From Domibacillus antri (GTDB lineage Bacteria > Bacillota > Bacilli > Bacillales > Domibacillaceae): 38,712 nucleotides of DNA. The notes beneath the pieces are model-generated. The model made no database searches, had not been told where the DNA came from, and saw only the letters and a program-made list of their open reading frames with translations. The DNA is taken from contig NZ_MSDU01000036.1 in NCBI RefSeq assembly GCF_001936625.1, positions 1 through 38,712 of the forward strand. Reading direction: 5' to 3'. Each line of letters begins with the position of its first letter. The stretch's first letter is position 1. Made by a program: the position numbers and the translations under genes. Below are positions 1-8,551 of the stretch, piece after piece.

Positions 1-1
1 T

Positions 2-106
2 TTTCAGCGAATGCTTCTTTACGGTGCGCTGCCGTTTGAATGGAAGGCTGAAATGGCCTTGTTTCTACATCATTATTTTGAGGGTCACTGGAAGGAAACT
101 GCATGA
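2..106 (+). CDS. C-terminal fragment of an unidentified protein, possibly an EcsB/YthQ-type ABC transporter permease
   Basis: An open frame runs in from the left edge and ends at a TGA at 104-106, leaving 34 codons. The residues are rich in Leu, Phe, Trp and Tyr and the end is charged. In B. subtilis the gene before ytzE is, as I recall, the EcsB-like ABC permease ythQ, so synteny suggests that identity. The fragment itself is too short to prove it. No intrinsic terminator follows the stop. Confidence 0.4.
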   Translation, partial: FQRMLLYGALPFEWKAEMALFLHHYFEGHWKETA

Positions 107-225
107 TTCTGGTTAATCAACACGCGTGTAAATTTAATGTAAATTCAGCCTTTTTTCTAGCAAAATATGAGTAAATACAGTAAACTGTAGTTGTCAGACA
201 CTTTAGACCTGCCGAAAGCGGGCCG

Positions 226-251
226 CAAAGGCGTTATACTCTTAGCCTTTG
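226..251. promoter_or_regulatory. Short inverted repeat in the ytzE upstream region
   Basis: Within the 254-bp stretch before ytzE, CAAAGGC (226-232) and GCCTTTG (245-251) form a perfect 7-bp inverted repeat around a 12-bp spacer. No T-run follows, so it is not an intrinsic terminator. It could be an operator or a leader hairpin. I see no convincing sigma-A promoter in 107-360. Confidence 0.3.
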
Positions 252-360
252 ATCCATATTTTTGTGCAAAGGAGATGTCTGAGACACTTCATCAAACCAA
301 TAAGATTGTTGCTGCCGTCTGTTGTTATGCCTCAGGGAAAAATGATGAGGGAGTGGTTTT

Positions 361-582
361 TTGAAACCGACTACAAACCGGATGCTGAATCGCATTAAAT
401 CCGTCTACATGTTTATAAAAGAAAATGGAACTGTGACGACACAGGATATTGTAGATGAGTTCGGCATCACTCCGCGCACCATTCAACGCGATTTAAATGT
501 ACTGGCTTATAATGAGCTTGTCTTTAGTCCAACCCGCGGAAAATGGACGACAACAGAAAAAAAGGTACGAATGACGTCATAA
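361..582 (+). CDS. ytzE: Small DeoR-type helix-turn-helix protein (YtzE-like)
   Basis: This is a 73-residue protein made almost entirely of one winged helix-turn-helix of the DeoR type. The segment at about residues 22-50, with the ITPRTIQRDL recognition helix, is the family signature. There is no sugar-phosphate sensor domain, so it is a stand-alone DNA-binding module, as in B. subtilis YtzE. The start is TTG at 361, with GAGGGAG at 347-353 giving a 7-nt spacer; the next ATG (382) would cut into the conserved N-terminus. It is convergent with the pseudouridine synthase gene and shares its terminator. Its targets are unknown. Confidence 0.85.
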   Translation: MKPTTNRMLNRIKSVYMFIKENGTVTTQDIVDEFGITPRTIQRDLNVLAYNELVFSPTRGKWTTTEKKVRMTS

Positions 583-592
583 TGTTTATAAT

Positions 593-626
593 AAAACGGC
601 TGTCCCATAGCGGACAGCCGTTTTTT
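593..626. terminator. Bidirectional intrinsic terminator
   Basis: A 13-bp perfect stem (593-605 with 612-624) closes a 6-nt loop; the outer A/T pairs provide a U-run in both directions. It lies between the convergent ytzE and pseudouridine synthase genes and ends both. Confidence 0.9.
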
Positions 627-1336
627 CAGTTTCCTTTTAGTATAGACACTTCTTCTTCAGTCAATTCACGGTACTCGCCGAGTTCAAGCGATTCATCGAG
701 CTTCAGCGGTCCCATCGATAAACGCTTTAAATACAGCACTTCTTTCCCGACTGCTAAAAACATGCGCTTCACCTGGTGAAACTTTCCTTCTGTGATTGTC
801 AGTTCAATGTCCGATTCCTCACCGCTCGATAAAATAACGAGTTCGCCCGGCTTCGTTACGTAGCCGTCATCGAGTGTGACACCATTGGCAAAAGCTTTTA
901 TATCTTCTTCTGTCACCTGCCCTTTTATATGCGCAAAATACGTTTTCGGAACATGGTGCTTTGGTGATAATAACTGATGTGATAATTGTCCATCATTTGT
1001 CAAAAGCAAAAATCCTTCCGTATCTTTATCAAGACGGCCAACCGGATGCGGCTCAAAGTGCTTATGCTTATCATCAAGCAAATCGATAACCGTTTCATCC
1101 CGTTTATCTTCCGTTGCAGACACGACGCCGTCCGGCTTGTTCATCATTAAATAAATAAATTCACGGTATTCAACTGGTTCATCAAACAGCTGAACATCAT
1201 CAGTTTCAGGGTCGACATGTATTTTTGCATCTTTCACCATTTTTCCATTAACCGTCACACCCCCGCTTTTCAAGAGCTTTTTTACTTCTTTCCGGGAACC
1301 GATTCCCGAATTGGCGAGCATTTTATCTAAACGCAT
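626..1336 (-). CDS. ytzG: RsuA-family 16S rRNA pseudouridine synthase (YtzG-like)
   Basis: This 236-residue enzyme isomerises a uridine to pseudouridine, by family probably in 16S rRNA (position 516 in E. coli RsuA). Residues 1-60 form an S4 RNA-binding domain (MRLDKMLANSGIGSR). The catalytic domain follows, with the GRLDKDTEG motif whose Asp103 is the predicted catalytic residue. The start at 1336 is preferred over an upstream in-frame ATG at 1354, because AGAGG lies 6 nt before 1336 and nothing resembling a ribosome binding site precedes 1354. It begins 29 bp after the murJ stop and is probably cotranscribed with murJ. Confidence 0.9.
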   Translation of the reverse strand: MRLDKMLANSGIGSRKEVKKLLKSGGVTVNGKMVKDAKIHVDPETDDVQLFDEPVEYREFIYLMMNKPDGVVSATEDKRDETVIDLLDDKHKHFEPHPVGRLDKDTEGFLLLTNDGQLSHQLLSPKHHVPKTYFAHIKGQVTEEDIKAFANGVTLDDGYVTKPGELVILSSGEESDIELTITEGKFHQVKRMFLAVGKEVLYLKRLSMGPLKLDESLELGEYRELTEEEVSILKGN

Positions 1337-1365
1337 ATTGTTCCTCTTTTCCATTATGCTTTTTT

Positions 1366-2976
1366 TTAGCGGAGTTTTCGTTTAATCCCATCCAGCCTTG
1401 ATCCGAACAATGTATCTAAAAGCCCTGCTTTGCTGCTCAGTGCAAAATACACAACTGCTCCGGCGGCTGCACAAATCATAATCATGAACAGGGACTGAAT
1501 ACGTGATTGTTCATCAAGTACCAAACGTAAGACGATTGACAATGCCATGACCACAACGGACATTGCCCCGTTAAATATGGCGATTAATCCAATGTTCTTT
1601 GCAAGAGGCCGTAATGAATAGCCGGCAAAATGACGAATGACAAGCAAGTTCATCACAATGGATAGACTGAAGCCGATGGCAGTAGCATATACAGCACCCT
1701 GTGTTTCAAACAGTTTGATTAACGGAATATTAAAGGCAAGTTTGAACAAAATCCCCGTTAATAAACTCAGCACTGTAAAGCGCTGTTCATTGATTCCCTG
1801 CAAAATCGCCGCCGTCACTGAAAATAAAGCAAGCAAGATCGCGACAGGCGCATAGACACGCAATACATCCGTGCCAAGTGGATCAAAGCCATAAAAAACA
1901 GTGTAAAAAGGACCCGACAACAATGTAATCCCAATCGCAGCAGGTATTGTTAAGAAAAGAAGCACCTCAAAGGTTTGATCAAGCTGCCTTTTCACAACAT
2001 TCAAATCTCCTTTTACAAACGAACTGGTCACCAGCGGAACGAGTGTCATAGCAAATGCCGTTGCAAGAGACACAGGAATGATCACCAGTTTTTGCGTGCT
2101 GAAATTTAAAATACCGAAAGCTGCGTCTGCTTCTTTTGCAAGACCGATGGCTGACATCGCCCGGCTGAATGTGATTTGATCCACTACTTGGTAAAGCGGA
2201 ATGGCAATACCAACGAAAATAAACGGAATGGCATAAACGACAATTTCAGAATACATGCCTGTCAATGATACGTCTGCCTGCCCTTTATCTTTTTCTAACA
2301 GCTCATCCAGATCTTTTTTCTGCTTAAAGAAATACCAAAATAAAACGAGAAGGCCAAATACAGCACCGATAAACGCCGCAAACGTTGCCACACTGATTGC
2401 CGTCACAACCGAACCGCCCATTAAATGAATGACAATATATGCGCCGGCAAGCAAAAAAACAATGCGGGCAATTTGTTCAACAACGGTTGATACAGCAGAA
2501 GGGACCATTGATTGATGACCCTGAAAAAAACCACGCATTAAACTCATAAATGGAACGATGATTAAAGCAAAACTGACCGCACGAATAACACTTGTTACCT
2601 GCTCAACCGTATAGACTTGTTCACTGTCTGGAATCGATAATTGTGCAAAAAACGGCGCAAATAAATACATGACAATAAAAGCAGCCATTCCGGTCAATGA
2701 CATGAGAACTAAGCCTGATTTAAATAATTTTCGCCCGACTGCATATTCTTCAAGCGCATTATATTTAGAAATGTATTTTGATACAGCAAGCGGCACACCG
2801 GCCGTTGCGATGCTGATAAAAATCGTATACGGCACATACCCGTAACTGTACAAAGCAGCTGCTTCTTTCCCGCCAATAATGCTGTAAAAAGGAATGACGT
2901 AAAATAGACCAAGAAATTTGGAGATGAACGTTCCGAGCGTTAAGATGAACGTTCCGCGTATTAAATTGGATGACAT
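1366..2976 (-). CDS. murJ: Lipid II flippase MurJ (YtgP), MOP superfamily
   Basis: This 536-residue polytopic membrane protein of the MOP/MATE-like polysaccharide transporter group matches B. subtilis YtgP, which flips lipid II across the membrane for peptidoglycan synthesis. The N-terminus (RGTFILTLGTFISKFLG) is the conserved first helix, and about 14 hydrophobic segments follow. The frame stays open upstream, but that part overlaps ytfP antisense and is not coding. The start at 2976 has GAGGGA 6 nt upstream. A minus-strand promoter lies at 3015-3043. The gene for the pseudouridine synthase follows directly. YtgP is partly redundant with Amj in B. subtilis. Confidence 0.92.
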   Translation of the reverse strand: MSSNLIRGTFILTLGTFISKFLGLFYVIPFYSIIGGKEAAALYSYGYVPYTIFISIATAGVPLAVSKYISKYNALEEYAVGRKLFKSGLVLMSLTGMAAFIVMYLFAPFFAQLSIPDSEQVYTVEQVTSVIRAVSFALIIVPFMSLMRGFFQGHQSMVPSAVSTVVEQIARIVFLLAGAYIVIHLMGGSVVTAISVATFAAFIGAVFGLLVLFWYFFKQKKDLDELLEKDKGQADVSLTGMYSEIVVYAIPFIFVGIAIPLYQVVDQITFSRAMSAIGLAKEADAAFGILNFSTQKLVIIPVSLATAFAMTLVPLVTSSFVKGDLNVVKRQLDQTFEVLLFLTIPAAIGITLLSGPFYTVFYGFDPLGTDVLRVYAPVAILLALFSVTAAILQGINEQRFTVLSLLTGILFKLAFNIPLIKLFETQGAVYATAIGFSLSIVMNLLVIRHFAGYSLRPLAKNIGLIAIFNGAMSVVVMALSIVLRLVLDEQSRIQSLFMIMICAAAGAVVYFALSSKAGLLDTLFGSRLDGIKRKLR

Positions 2977-3014
2977 GATTAATCCCTCATTTTTAAAATA
3001 GAACACCAATAGAT

Positions 3015-3043
3015 AGTGTAACTCTTCCAATCGTTTCTGACAA
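3015..3043 (-). promoter_or_regulatory. Predicted sigma-A promoter of murJ
   Basis: On the minus strand TTGTCA (3043-3038) and TACACT (3020-3015) are separated by exactly 17 bp, about 40 bp upstream of the murJ start. Its -35 box lies over the -35 box of the divergent ytfP promoter. Confidence 0.65.
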
Positions 3044-3065
3044 TTTATTTCCCGTCTGCTATAAT
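3037..3065 (+). promoter_or_regulatory. Predicted sigma-A promoter of ytfP
   Basis: CTGACA (3037-3042) and a perfect TATAAT (3060-3065) are separated by 17 bp. The ytfP start is at 3095, leaving a leader of about 24 nt with an AGGTGA ribosome binding site. Confidence 0.75.
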
Positions 3066-3094
3066 GAACAAAGTTTGAAGATGAGGTGACTGAT

Positions 3095-4354
3095 ATGTAC
3101 GACGTTATCGTTGTGGGTGGCGGACCGGCGGGATTGATGGCGGCAATCGCATCCGGACGTGCCGGCGCACGCACACTGTTAATTGATAAAGGAAAAAAAC
3201 CGGGCAACAAACTGCAAATATCAGGCGGCGGACGGTGCAATGTGACGAACCGGTTGCCTGTGGAAGAAATTATCAGCCATATTCCGGGGAATGGACGGTT
3301 TTTGTACAGCGCGTTTTCTGTTTTCAGCAATGAAGATATTATCCGTTTCTTTGAAAATCTTGGCGTTAAATTGAAGGAAGAGGATCACGGCCGCATGTTT
3401 CCGGTATCAAACCGGGCGCAGGATGTCGTGGAAGCACTGCTTGGTGAACTGAAGCGGCTGCGTGTTGACATGCGTCTTGAATCGCCTGTCGGAAAATTGT
3501 TGATGAACGATGACCGGATCACCGGTGTCCGGTTGAAATCCGGTGAAGAAATTAGTGCCGGGGCTGTCGTTCTTGCCACAGGAGGCAAAGCCGTTCCGCA
3601 GACGGGATCAACCGGCGACGGGTATCCATGGGCAGAACGGGCTGGCCATACCGTGACCGAGCTGTTCCCGACAGAAGTTCCGATCACCTCAAAAGAACCG
3701 TTTATCGTCAACCGCTCGATGCAGGGGCTTGCATTGCGAGATGTCGGCTTATCCGTGCTGAACAAAAAAGGGAAAGTGATTGTCACACACCGTATGGATA
3801 TGCTGTTTACCCATCTCGGAGTATCCGGCCCTGCAGCACTTCGCTGCAGTCAATATGTCGTGAAAGAATTGAAAAAAAATGGAGCACCTGTTTACATGTC
3901 CATTGACGCGTGGCCTGACGGCAATGAACATGAGGCCGGAGTCGAAATACGCAAACAGCTGAAAGAAGAACCGAAAAAAGCGGTAAAAAACAGCTTAAAA
4001 GGACTGCTGCCCGAGCGTTATTTACACTTTTTGCTTGAACGGGCCGGAATTGATCCAGATATTCCCGGCAATCAACTATCGGATGCTGCGATTCGGGAAC
4101 TTGCTTCCTTCATAAAATCATTTAAAATGGCTGTCAACGGGACATTGCCGCTTGAAAAAGCGTTTGTCACCGGCGGAGGCGTATCTGTAAAAGAAATTGA
4201 ACCAAAAACGATGGCGTCGAAAAAGAAACAGGGCCTCTTTTTCTGCGGGGAAATTATCGACATCCACGGCTACACGGGAGGCTACAATATTACAGCCGCT
4301 CTCATTACCGGCCATATTGCCGGCACAAATGCGGCGCGCTTGAATAAAGAGTAA
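3095..4354 (+). CDS. ytfP: HI0933/YtfP-family NAD(P)/FAD-dependent oxidoreductase
   Basis: This 419-residue flavoprotein opens with a Rossmann dinucleotide-binding motif ([10 protein letters not shown], residues 8-17). It keeps the family hallmark GGRCNVTN near residue 50 and a C-terminal FAD-contacting [12 protein letters not shown]. These place it in the HI0933-like (BaiN-type) family, whose exact substrate is mostly unknown; some members reduce steroid or bile-acid intermediates. The start at 3095 is chosen because GAGGTGA at 3083-3089 gives a 5-nt spacer. An in-frame GTG at 3086 lies inside that ribosome binding site. It is a monocistronic unit from the promoter at 3037-3065. Confidence 0.88.
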   Translation: MYDVIVVGGGPAGLMAAIASGRAGARTLLIDKGKKPGNKLQISGGGRCNVTNRLPVEEIISHIPGNGRFLYSAFSVFSNEDIIRFFENLGVKLKEEDHGRMFPVSNRAQDVVEALLGELKRLRVDMRLESPVGKLLMNDDRITGVRLKSGEEISAGAVVLATGGKAVPQTGSTGDGYPWAERAGHTVTELFPTEVPITSKEPFIVNRSMQGLALRDVGLSVLNKKGKVIVTHRMDMLFTHLGVSGPAALRCSQYVVKELKKNGAPVYMSIDAWPDGNEHEAGVEIRKQLKEEPKKAVKNSLKGLLPERYLHFLLERAGIDPDIPGNQLSDAAIRELASFIKSFKMAVNGTLPLEKAFVTGGGVSVKEIEPKTMASKKKQGLFFCGEIIDIHGYTGGYNITAALITGHIAGTNAARLNKE

Positions 4355-4420
4355 CAAGAGTGCTAACTTAACATTTCTCCAAAAAGACGATGAATATTAT
4401 CCACATATTGTCTATGGTGA

Positions 4421-4550
4421 AGGCCGGATTGTGAGTCCTTCAGACCGATTTATCGACAGGAAAGCCGGATTCTGCCTCATGAAGGCCTAATTAATAGAAA
4501 TTCGGCCTAAATGACAAGGAAACCGGCCCAAAGTGCAAAAAATCCGGCTA
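4421..4550. repeat. 20-bp-period array of GCCGG cores with inverted halves (copy 1)
   Basis: Cores centred near 4424, 4446, 4465, 4485, 4504, 4525 and 4545 recur about every 20 bp. The first ones read GGCCGGATT, ACCGATT, GCCGGATTCTG and AGGCCTAA; the later ones read as their complements (TCGGCC, CCGGCC, TCCGGC). GCCGGATT near 4423 can pair with AATCCGGC at 4541-4548. No open frame fills it. It occupies the 250-bp gap between the convergent ytfP and ytwF genes, just before a terminator. It shares sequence with the array at 9128-9275. Confidence 0.75.
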
Positions 4551-4557
4551 TAGAAAT

Positions 4558-4597
4558 AAAAAGGGATGTCTCAATGAGCTTTTGAGACATCCCTTTT
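4558..4597. terminator. Bidirectional intrinsic terminator between ytfP and ytwF
   Basis: AAAAGGGATGTCTCAA and its complement form a stem of about 16 bp with a 6-nt loop. A/T-rich outer pairs give U-runs on both strands. It ends leuS-ytwF on the minus strand and can end ytfP. Confidence 0.9.
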
Positions 4598-4605
4598 GCT
4601 TTTTC

Positions 4606-4911
4606 TTATTTCGGCGCTGTTTCGCCTGTGTATTCAAGCATGCCGCCTGTCATATTTGTCGCTTTGTAGCCATTTTCGATCAAGTAGCGCGATACGTTTT
4701 CCGAGCGCATGCCGGATCGGCAAATAATAATATAATCTGTTTCCTTGTCGAGACGGTCCAAATTGTCTGGAATTGTGTTCATGACAATGTGTTCAGCCTG
4801 CGGGATCATCCCCTCCGCCACTTCAACGTCTTCACGAACATCGATCAATGCGAGGTTTTCACCGTTTTCAAGCTTTTGTCTTACTTCTTCTGCCGTAATT
4901 GTTGGAATCAT
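4606..4911 (-). CDS. ytwF: Single-domain rhodanese-like protein (YtwF)
   Basis: A 101-residue single rhodanese domain, predicted to carry sulfur as a persulfide on the active-site cysteine. The loop CRSGMRS holds Cys64, and the upstream LIDVRE and later MTGGMLEY segments are the usual rhodanese landmarks. The start at 4911 has GAAGGG about 9 nt upstream; an in-frame ATG at 4920 directly abuts that ribosome binding site and is less likely. It starts 19 bp after the leuS stop and ends at a strong terminator, so leuS-ytwF is one unit. The sulfur acceptor is unknown; tRNA thiolation would fit the context but is inference. Confidence 0.88.
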   Translation of the reverse strand: MIPTITAEEVRQKLENGENLALIDVREDVEVAEGMIPQAEHIVMNTIPDNLDRLDKETDYIIICRSGMRSENVSRYLIENGYKATNMTGGMLEYTGETAPK

Positions 4912-4930
4912 CTTGATCATCCCTTCAAAA

Positions 4931-7342
4931 TTAGTTAGCGACGACGTTCACAAGTTTCCCTGGAACGGCAATCACTTTACGGATTGTTTTTCCGGCAAGA
5001 TCCGCCTGGAATTTTTCATCCGCCAGCGCAATCTCTTCCATTTGTTCCCGCGTCGCATCTTTTGAAACCATTAATTTCGTTTTTACTTTTCCATTTAATT
5101 GAAGCACAATTTCCACTTCGTCATCGACTAGCTTCGAGGCATCAAATTCCGGCCACGCTTCGTACGTAACCGTTTCTGTATGACCGAGCTTTTCCCAAAG
5201 TTCTTCTGCCAAATGCGGTGCGAGCGGCGATAATAATTTCACAAACCCTTCTGCAAACGCAGTTGGAATGGTTTCAGCTTTATTCGCTTCATTCACAAAT
5301 ACCATCATTTGTGAAATGGCTGTGTTAAAGCGCAGTCCCTCATAGTCATCCGTCACTTTTTTCACCGTTTGATGGTACACTTTTTCAAGCTCGGAGCTGT
5401 TTTCGGTTACTTTGCGGGTGAGCGTTCCATCTTCATTCACAAACAAACGCCAGATTCGGTCGAGGAAGCGCCGGGCACCGTCAAGTCCGGTTGTGCTCCA
5501 TGCGACAGACGCATCTAAAGGTCCCATGAACATTTCATAAAGACGAAGCGTATCCGCACCGTGGCTTTCGACGATTTCGTCCGGATTGACAACGTTGCCT
5601 TTCGATTTACTCATTTTTTCATTGTTTTCACCAAGGATCATGCCTTGGTTAAACAATTTCTGGAATGGTTCTTTCGTATGAACAACGCCGATATCATACA
5701 AAACTTTGTGCCAGAAACGCGCATATAAAAGGTGAAGAACTGCGTGTTCCGCTCCGCCAATGTAAATATCAACCGGCAGCCAGCGTTTTAGTTTTTCCGG
5801 ATCGGCCAGGGCTTCCGAATTGTCTGGATCAATAAAACGCAAGTAATACCAGCAGCTGCCTGCCCATTGCGGCATTGTATTCGTTTCGCGGCGGCCTTTT
5901 TTGCCTGTTTCCGGGTCCACAACATTGACCCAGTCTTCAATGACCGCAAGCGGCGATTCGCCTGTTCCGGACGGACGAATTTCCGTTGTTTTCGGTAAAA
6001 CAAGCGGCAATTCTGATTCCGGAACAGCCGTTGTTGTGCCGTTTTCCCAGTGAATAATCGGAATCGGCTCACCCCAGTATCGCTGGCGGCTGAACAGCCA
6101 GTCACGGAGACGGTACGTTACTTTTTTCGTGCCGACACCTTCCTTTTCCAGCCATTCAATCATCGTTTTAATGCCGTCTTCTTTGTTTAAACCATTAAGA
6201 AAATCAGAATTCACGTGCGGTCCATCACCTGCATAGGCCGCTTCTTCTACATTTCCGCCGGCCACTACTTCTTTAATCGGCAAATCGAATTTTTTCGCAA
6301 ATTCATAGTCGCGTTCATCGTGGGCAGGTACAGCCATAATGGCGCCTGTTCCGTATGTGATCAATACATAGTCCGCAATCCAGATCGGCATTTTTTCACC
6401 GTTGACCGGATTAACTGCGTATGCACCTGTAAATACACCCGTTTTATCTTTCGCCAAGTCTGTACGTTCCAGATCGCTTTTCGATTTGACTTGGTTAACA
6501 TACGCTTCAACAGCCTCTTTTTGCTCCGCTGCTGTTATTTTATCAACGAAAGGATGCTCAGGCGCAAGAACAGCGTAAGTCGCACCGAACAATGTATCCG
6601 GACGTGTTGTGAACACCGTAAATGTTTCATCGTAACCATCAATCGCAAACGTCACTTCCGCCCCTTCAGAACGGCCGATCCAGTTGCGCTGCATTTCTTT
6701 AATGCTGTCCGGCCAGTCGAGCTCATCCAGGTCTTCAAGCAAACGGTCCGCATATTTCGTAATTTTCAGCATCCACTGCTTCATCGGACGGCGTTCAACC
6801 GGATGACCGCCGCGCTCGGATTTTCCGTCGATGACTTCTTCGTTGGCAAGTACAGTGCCAAGCGCCGGGCACCAGTTCACCGGTACTTCATCTACATAGG
6901 CAAGCCCTTTTTTATACAGCTGCAGAAAAATCCACTGCGTCCACTTGTAATAGTTCGGATCGGTTGTATTAATTTCCCGGTCCCAATCGTATGAAAAGCC
7001 GAGTGATTTAATCTGGCGGCGGAAGTTGTTAATGTTCTGCTCGGTAAATTCAGCCGGATCGTTCCCCGTATCAAGTGCATACTGCTCCGCCGGAAGTCCA
7101 AACGCATCCCAGCCCATCGGATGAAGCACGTTATAGCCCTGCATCCGCTTGAAACGGCTTAAAATATCCGTCGCTGTATAGCCTTCCGGGTGGCCGACGT
7201 GAAGCCCGGCACCGGATGGATACGGAAACATATCAAGCGCGTAAAATTTTGGCTTATCTGTCTCTTCATTCATTTTAAATGTTTTATTATTTTCCCAGTA
7301 GTGCTGCCATTTTTGTTCAATTTGCTTATGATCGAAATTCAT
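4931..7342 (-). CDS. leuS: Leucyl-tRNA synthetase
   Basis: This 803-residue class I aminoacyl-tRNA synthetase charges tRNA-Leu. It has the HIGH-type motif HVGH at residues 48-51 after [10 protein letters not shown], a CP1 editing insertion, and the KMSKSKGN motif near residue 577; the anticodon-binding domain closes the protein. Its length is that of the bacterial enzyme (B. subtilis 804). The start has GGAAGGCAGG upstream. It is preceded by a T-box element with terminator (7384-7495), so expression should respond to uncharged tRNA. ytwF follows 19 bp downstream. A 259-codon open frame on the opposite strand is a shadow. Confidence 0.97.
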   Translation of the reverse strand: MNFDHKQIEQKWQHYWENNKTFKMNEETDKPKFYALDMFPYPSGAGLHVGHPEGYTATDILSRFKRMQGYNVLHPMGWDAFGLPAEQYALDTGNDPAEFTEQNINNFRRQIKSLGFSYDWDREINTTDPNYYKWTQWIFLQLYKKGLAYVDEVPVNWCPALGTVLANEEVIDGKSERGGHPVERRPMKQWMLKITKYADRLLEDLDELDWPDSIKEMQRNWIGRSEGAEVTFAIDGYDETFTVFTTRPDTLFGATYAVLAPEHPFVDKITAAEQKEAVEAYVNQVKSKSDLERTDLAKDKTGVFTGAYAVNPVNGEKMPIWIADYVLITYGTGAIMAVPAHDERDYEFAKKFDLPIKEVVAGGNVEEAAYAGDGPHVNSDFLNGLNKEDGIKTMIEWLEKEGVGTKKVTYRLRDWLFSRQRYWGEPIPIIHWENGTTTAVPESELPLVLPKTTEIRPSGTGESPLAVIEDWVNVVDPETGKKGRRETNTMPQWAGSCWYYLRFIDPDNSEALADPEKLKRWLPVDIYIGGAEHAVLHLLYARFWHKVLYDIGVVHTKEPFQKLFNQGMILGENNEKMSKSKGNVVNPDEIVESHGADTLRLYEMFMGPLDASVAWSTTGLDGARRFLDRIWRLFVNEDGTLTRKVTENSSELEKVYHQTVKKVTDDYEGLRFNTAISQMMVFVNEANKAETIPTAFAEGFVKLLSPLAPHLAEELWEKLGHTETVTYEAWPEFDASKLVDDEVEIVLQLNGKVKTKLMVSKDATREQMEEIALADEKFQADLAGKTIRKVIAVPGKLVNVVAN

Positions 7343-7383
7343 TCGTTGAACCTGCCTTCCATCTTCTATAATCTACAAATGAA

Positions 7384-7495
7384 AAAACTCCCGCCCCAAA
7401 ATATGGGACAGGAGAGAATGGTCTCTTCCCTTGGTACCACCCAATTGTGAATGTTAACCAGCCTGCACCATTGCCGACTCTTCATTAATCTTTAT
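7384..7495 (-). promoter_or_regulatory. T-box leader of leuS, apparently lacking Stem I
   Basis: On the minus strand the T-box core AATTGGGTGGTACCA lies at 7446-7432. It is preceded by a Stem III-like element (AGTCGGC..GCTGGTT with TGGTGCAGG) and followed by a GC-rich terminator stem (7413-7387) and a run of T. This arrangement is a transcription-attenuating T-box. From the predicted start near 7495 to the T-box core there are only about 50 nt, and only about 115 nt to the ytqA region. That leaves no room for a normal Stem I with its specifier loop. Confidence 0.85.
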
Positions 7496-7500
7496 CTCTC

Positions 7501-7529
7501 ATTGTAAAAAAACTTCGGTTAATATGCAA
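7501..7529 (-). promoter_or_regulatory. Predicted promoter of the leuS leader
   Basis: On the minus strand TTGCAT (7529-7524) and TACAAT (7506-7501) are 17 bp apart. The -10 box is good and the -35 box is weak (3 of 6). Transcription would start near 7495, giving a leader of about 150 nt to leuS. Confidence 0.5.
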
Positions 7530-7535
7530 GCGCAT

Positions 7536-7564
7536 TTTACCCGGGAGGATGTTCATGTTAAAAT
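7536..7564 (+). promoter_or_regulatory. Possible promoter of ytqA-ytqB
   Basis: TTTACC (7536-7541), a 17-bp spacer and TAAAAT (7559-7564) lie just before the ytqA ribosome binding site at 7580-7586. The match is moderate. Confidence 0.4.
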
Positions 7565-7594
7565 TTTAGCGGAGTATTGAAGGAGGAATGGATG

Positions 7595-8551
7595 ATGACA
7601 AACCCGTTTCCGTACGCGAGCGACGATAAACGGTACCATACATGGAACTACCATTTGAGAGAGCACTTTGGGCATAAAGTGTTTAAAATCGCACTTGACG
7701 GCGGCTTTGACTGCCCGAATCGGGACGGCACGGTCGCGTTCGGCGGCTGCACCTTTTGCAGCGCGGCCGGTTCCGGCGATTTTGCCGGCGACCGTGTCGA
7801 TCCGCTTGAAAAGCAGTTTCACGATATCAAAAGTAAAATGCATCAAAAATGGAAAAACGGCAAATACATGGCCTATTTTCAAGCATATACAAACACGCAT
7901 GCACCTGTTGATGTGCTCCGCGAAAAATATGAAAGTGTTTTAAAACAGGATGACGTGGTGGCTTTATCGATTGCGACCCGTCCCGACTGTCTGCCCGATG
8001 ACGTGGTCGATTATTTAGCCGAACTGAATGAACGGACGTATTTATGGGTCGAGCTCGGCCTGCAGACCGTCCATGAAAAAACAGCCCGCATTATTAATCG
8101 TGCCCATGATTTTCAAACATATGTCGAAGGAGTTGAAAAACTTCGCAAACATAATATTCGCATCTGCTCCCATCTTATAAACGGCCTTCCGCTTGAAACG
8201 CCGGAAATGATGATGGAAACAGCGGAAACCATTGCGGATCTTGACGTGCAAGGCATTAAAATTCACCTGCTGCATTTATTAAAAGGAACACCGCTTGTGA
8301 AACAGTATGAAAAAGGACTGCTCGAATTTTTATCATTCGATGACTATGTCAATCTCGTCGTGGATCAGCTCGAAATTTTGCCGCCGGAAATGATCGTTCA
8401 CCGCATTACAGGCGATGGCCCGATCGACTTAATGGTCGGCCCGATGTGGAGCGTCAATAAGTGGGAAGTCTTAAATGCGATTGATGCGGAACTCGTCCGC
8501 CGCGGCAGCTGGCAGGGGAAATTTTATAAAGGAGCAGCCCTGCACCTATGA
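7595..8551 (+). CDS. ytqA: Radical SAM protein YtqA (MnmL), tRNA wobble-uridine modification
   Basis: This 318-residue radical SAM protein belongs to the TIGR01212/YtqA family. Its cluster motif is Cys40-x11-Cys52-x2-Cys55 (CPNRDGT then GGCTFC), the spacing typical of this family. B. subtilis YtqA has been renamed MnmL and implicated in converting the cmnm5 group of tRNA wobble uridine toward nm5 in organisms without MnmC. The following gene overlaps by 4 bp and encodes the partner methyltransferase. The start at 7595 lies 8 nt after AAGGAGG (7580-7586); ATG 7592 and TTG 7577 are poorer choices. Confidence 0.9.
   Translation: MTNPFPYASDDKRYHTWNYHLREHFGHKVFKIALDGGFDCPNRDGTVAFGGCTFCSAAGSGDFAGDRVDPLEKQFHDIKSKMHQKWKNGKYMAYFQAYTNTHAPVDVLREKYESVLKQDDVVALSIATRPDCLPDDVVDYLAELNERTYLWVELGLQTVHEKTARIINRAHDFQTYVEGVEKLRKHNIRICSHLINGLPLETPEMMMETAETIADLDVQGIKIHLLHLLKGTPLVKQYEKGLLEFLSFDDYVNLVVDQLEILPPEMIVHRITGDGPIDLMVGPMWSVNKWEVLNAIDAELVRRGSWQGKFYKGAALHL

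Noticed and set aside
275-364. A 29-codon open frame starting at ATG 275 whose stop overlaps the ytzE start, like a leader peptide
   Set aside because: The AAAGGAG before it directly abuts the ATG with no spacer, and the peptide shows no family resemblance or amino-acid run. It is probably chance.
2977-3330. Upstream extension of the murJ frame to 3330
   Set aside because: It overlaps the conserved ytfP N-terminus antisense, while a strong ribosome binding site and the conserved MurJ N-terminus place the start at 2976.
4421-4550. A CRISPR array
   Set aside because: The units are about 20 bp with 6-9 bp cores, the parts between are not spacers of constant length, the orientation inverts midway, and no cas genes are present.
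6215-6994. Long plus-strand open frame (259 codons) opposite leuS
   Set aside because: It lies entirely antisense to a highly conserved gene, has no ribosome binding site, and its Arg/Cys/His/Phe-rich composition is that of a shadow frame.
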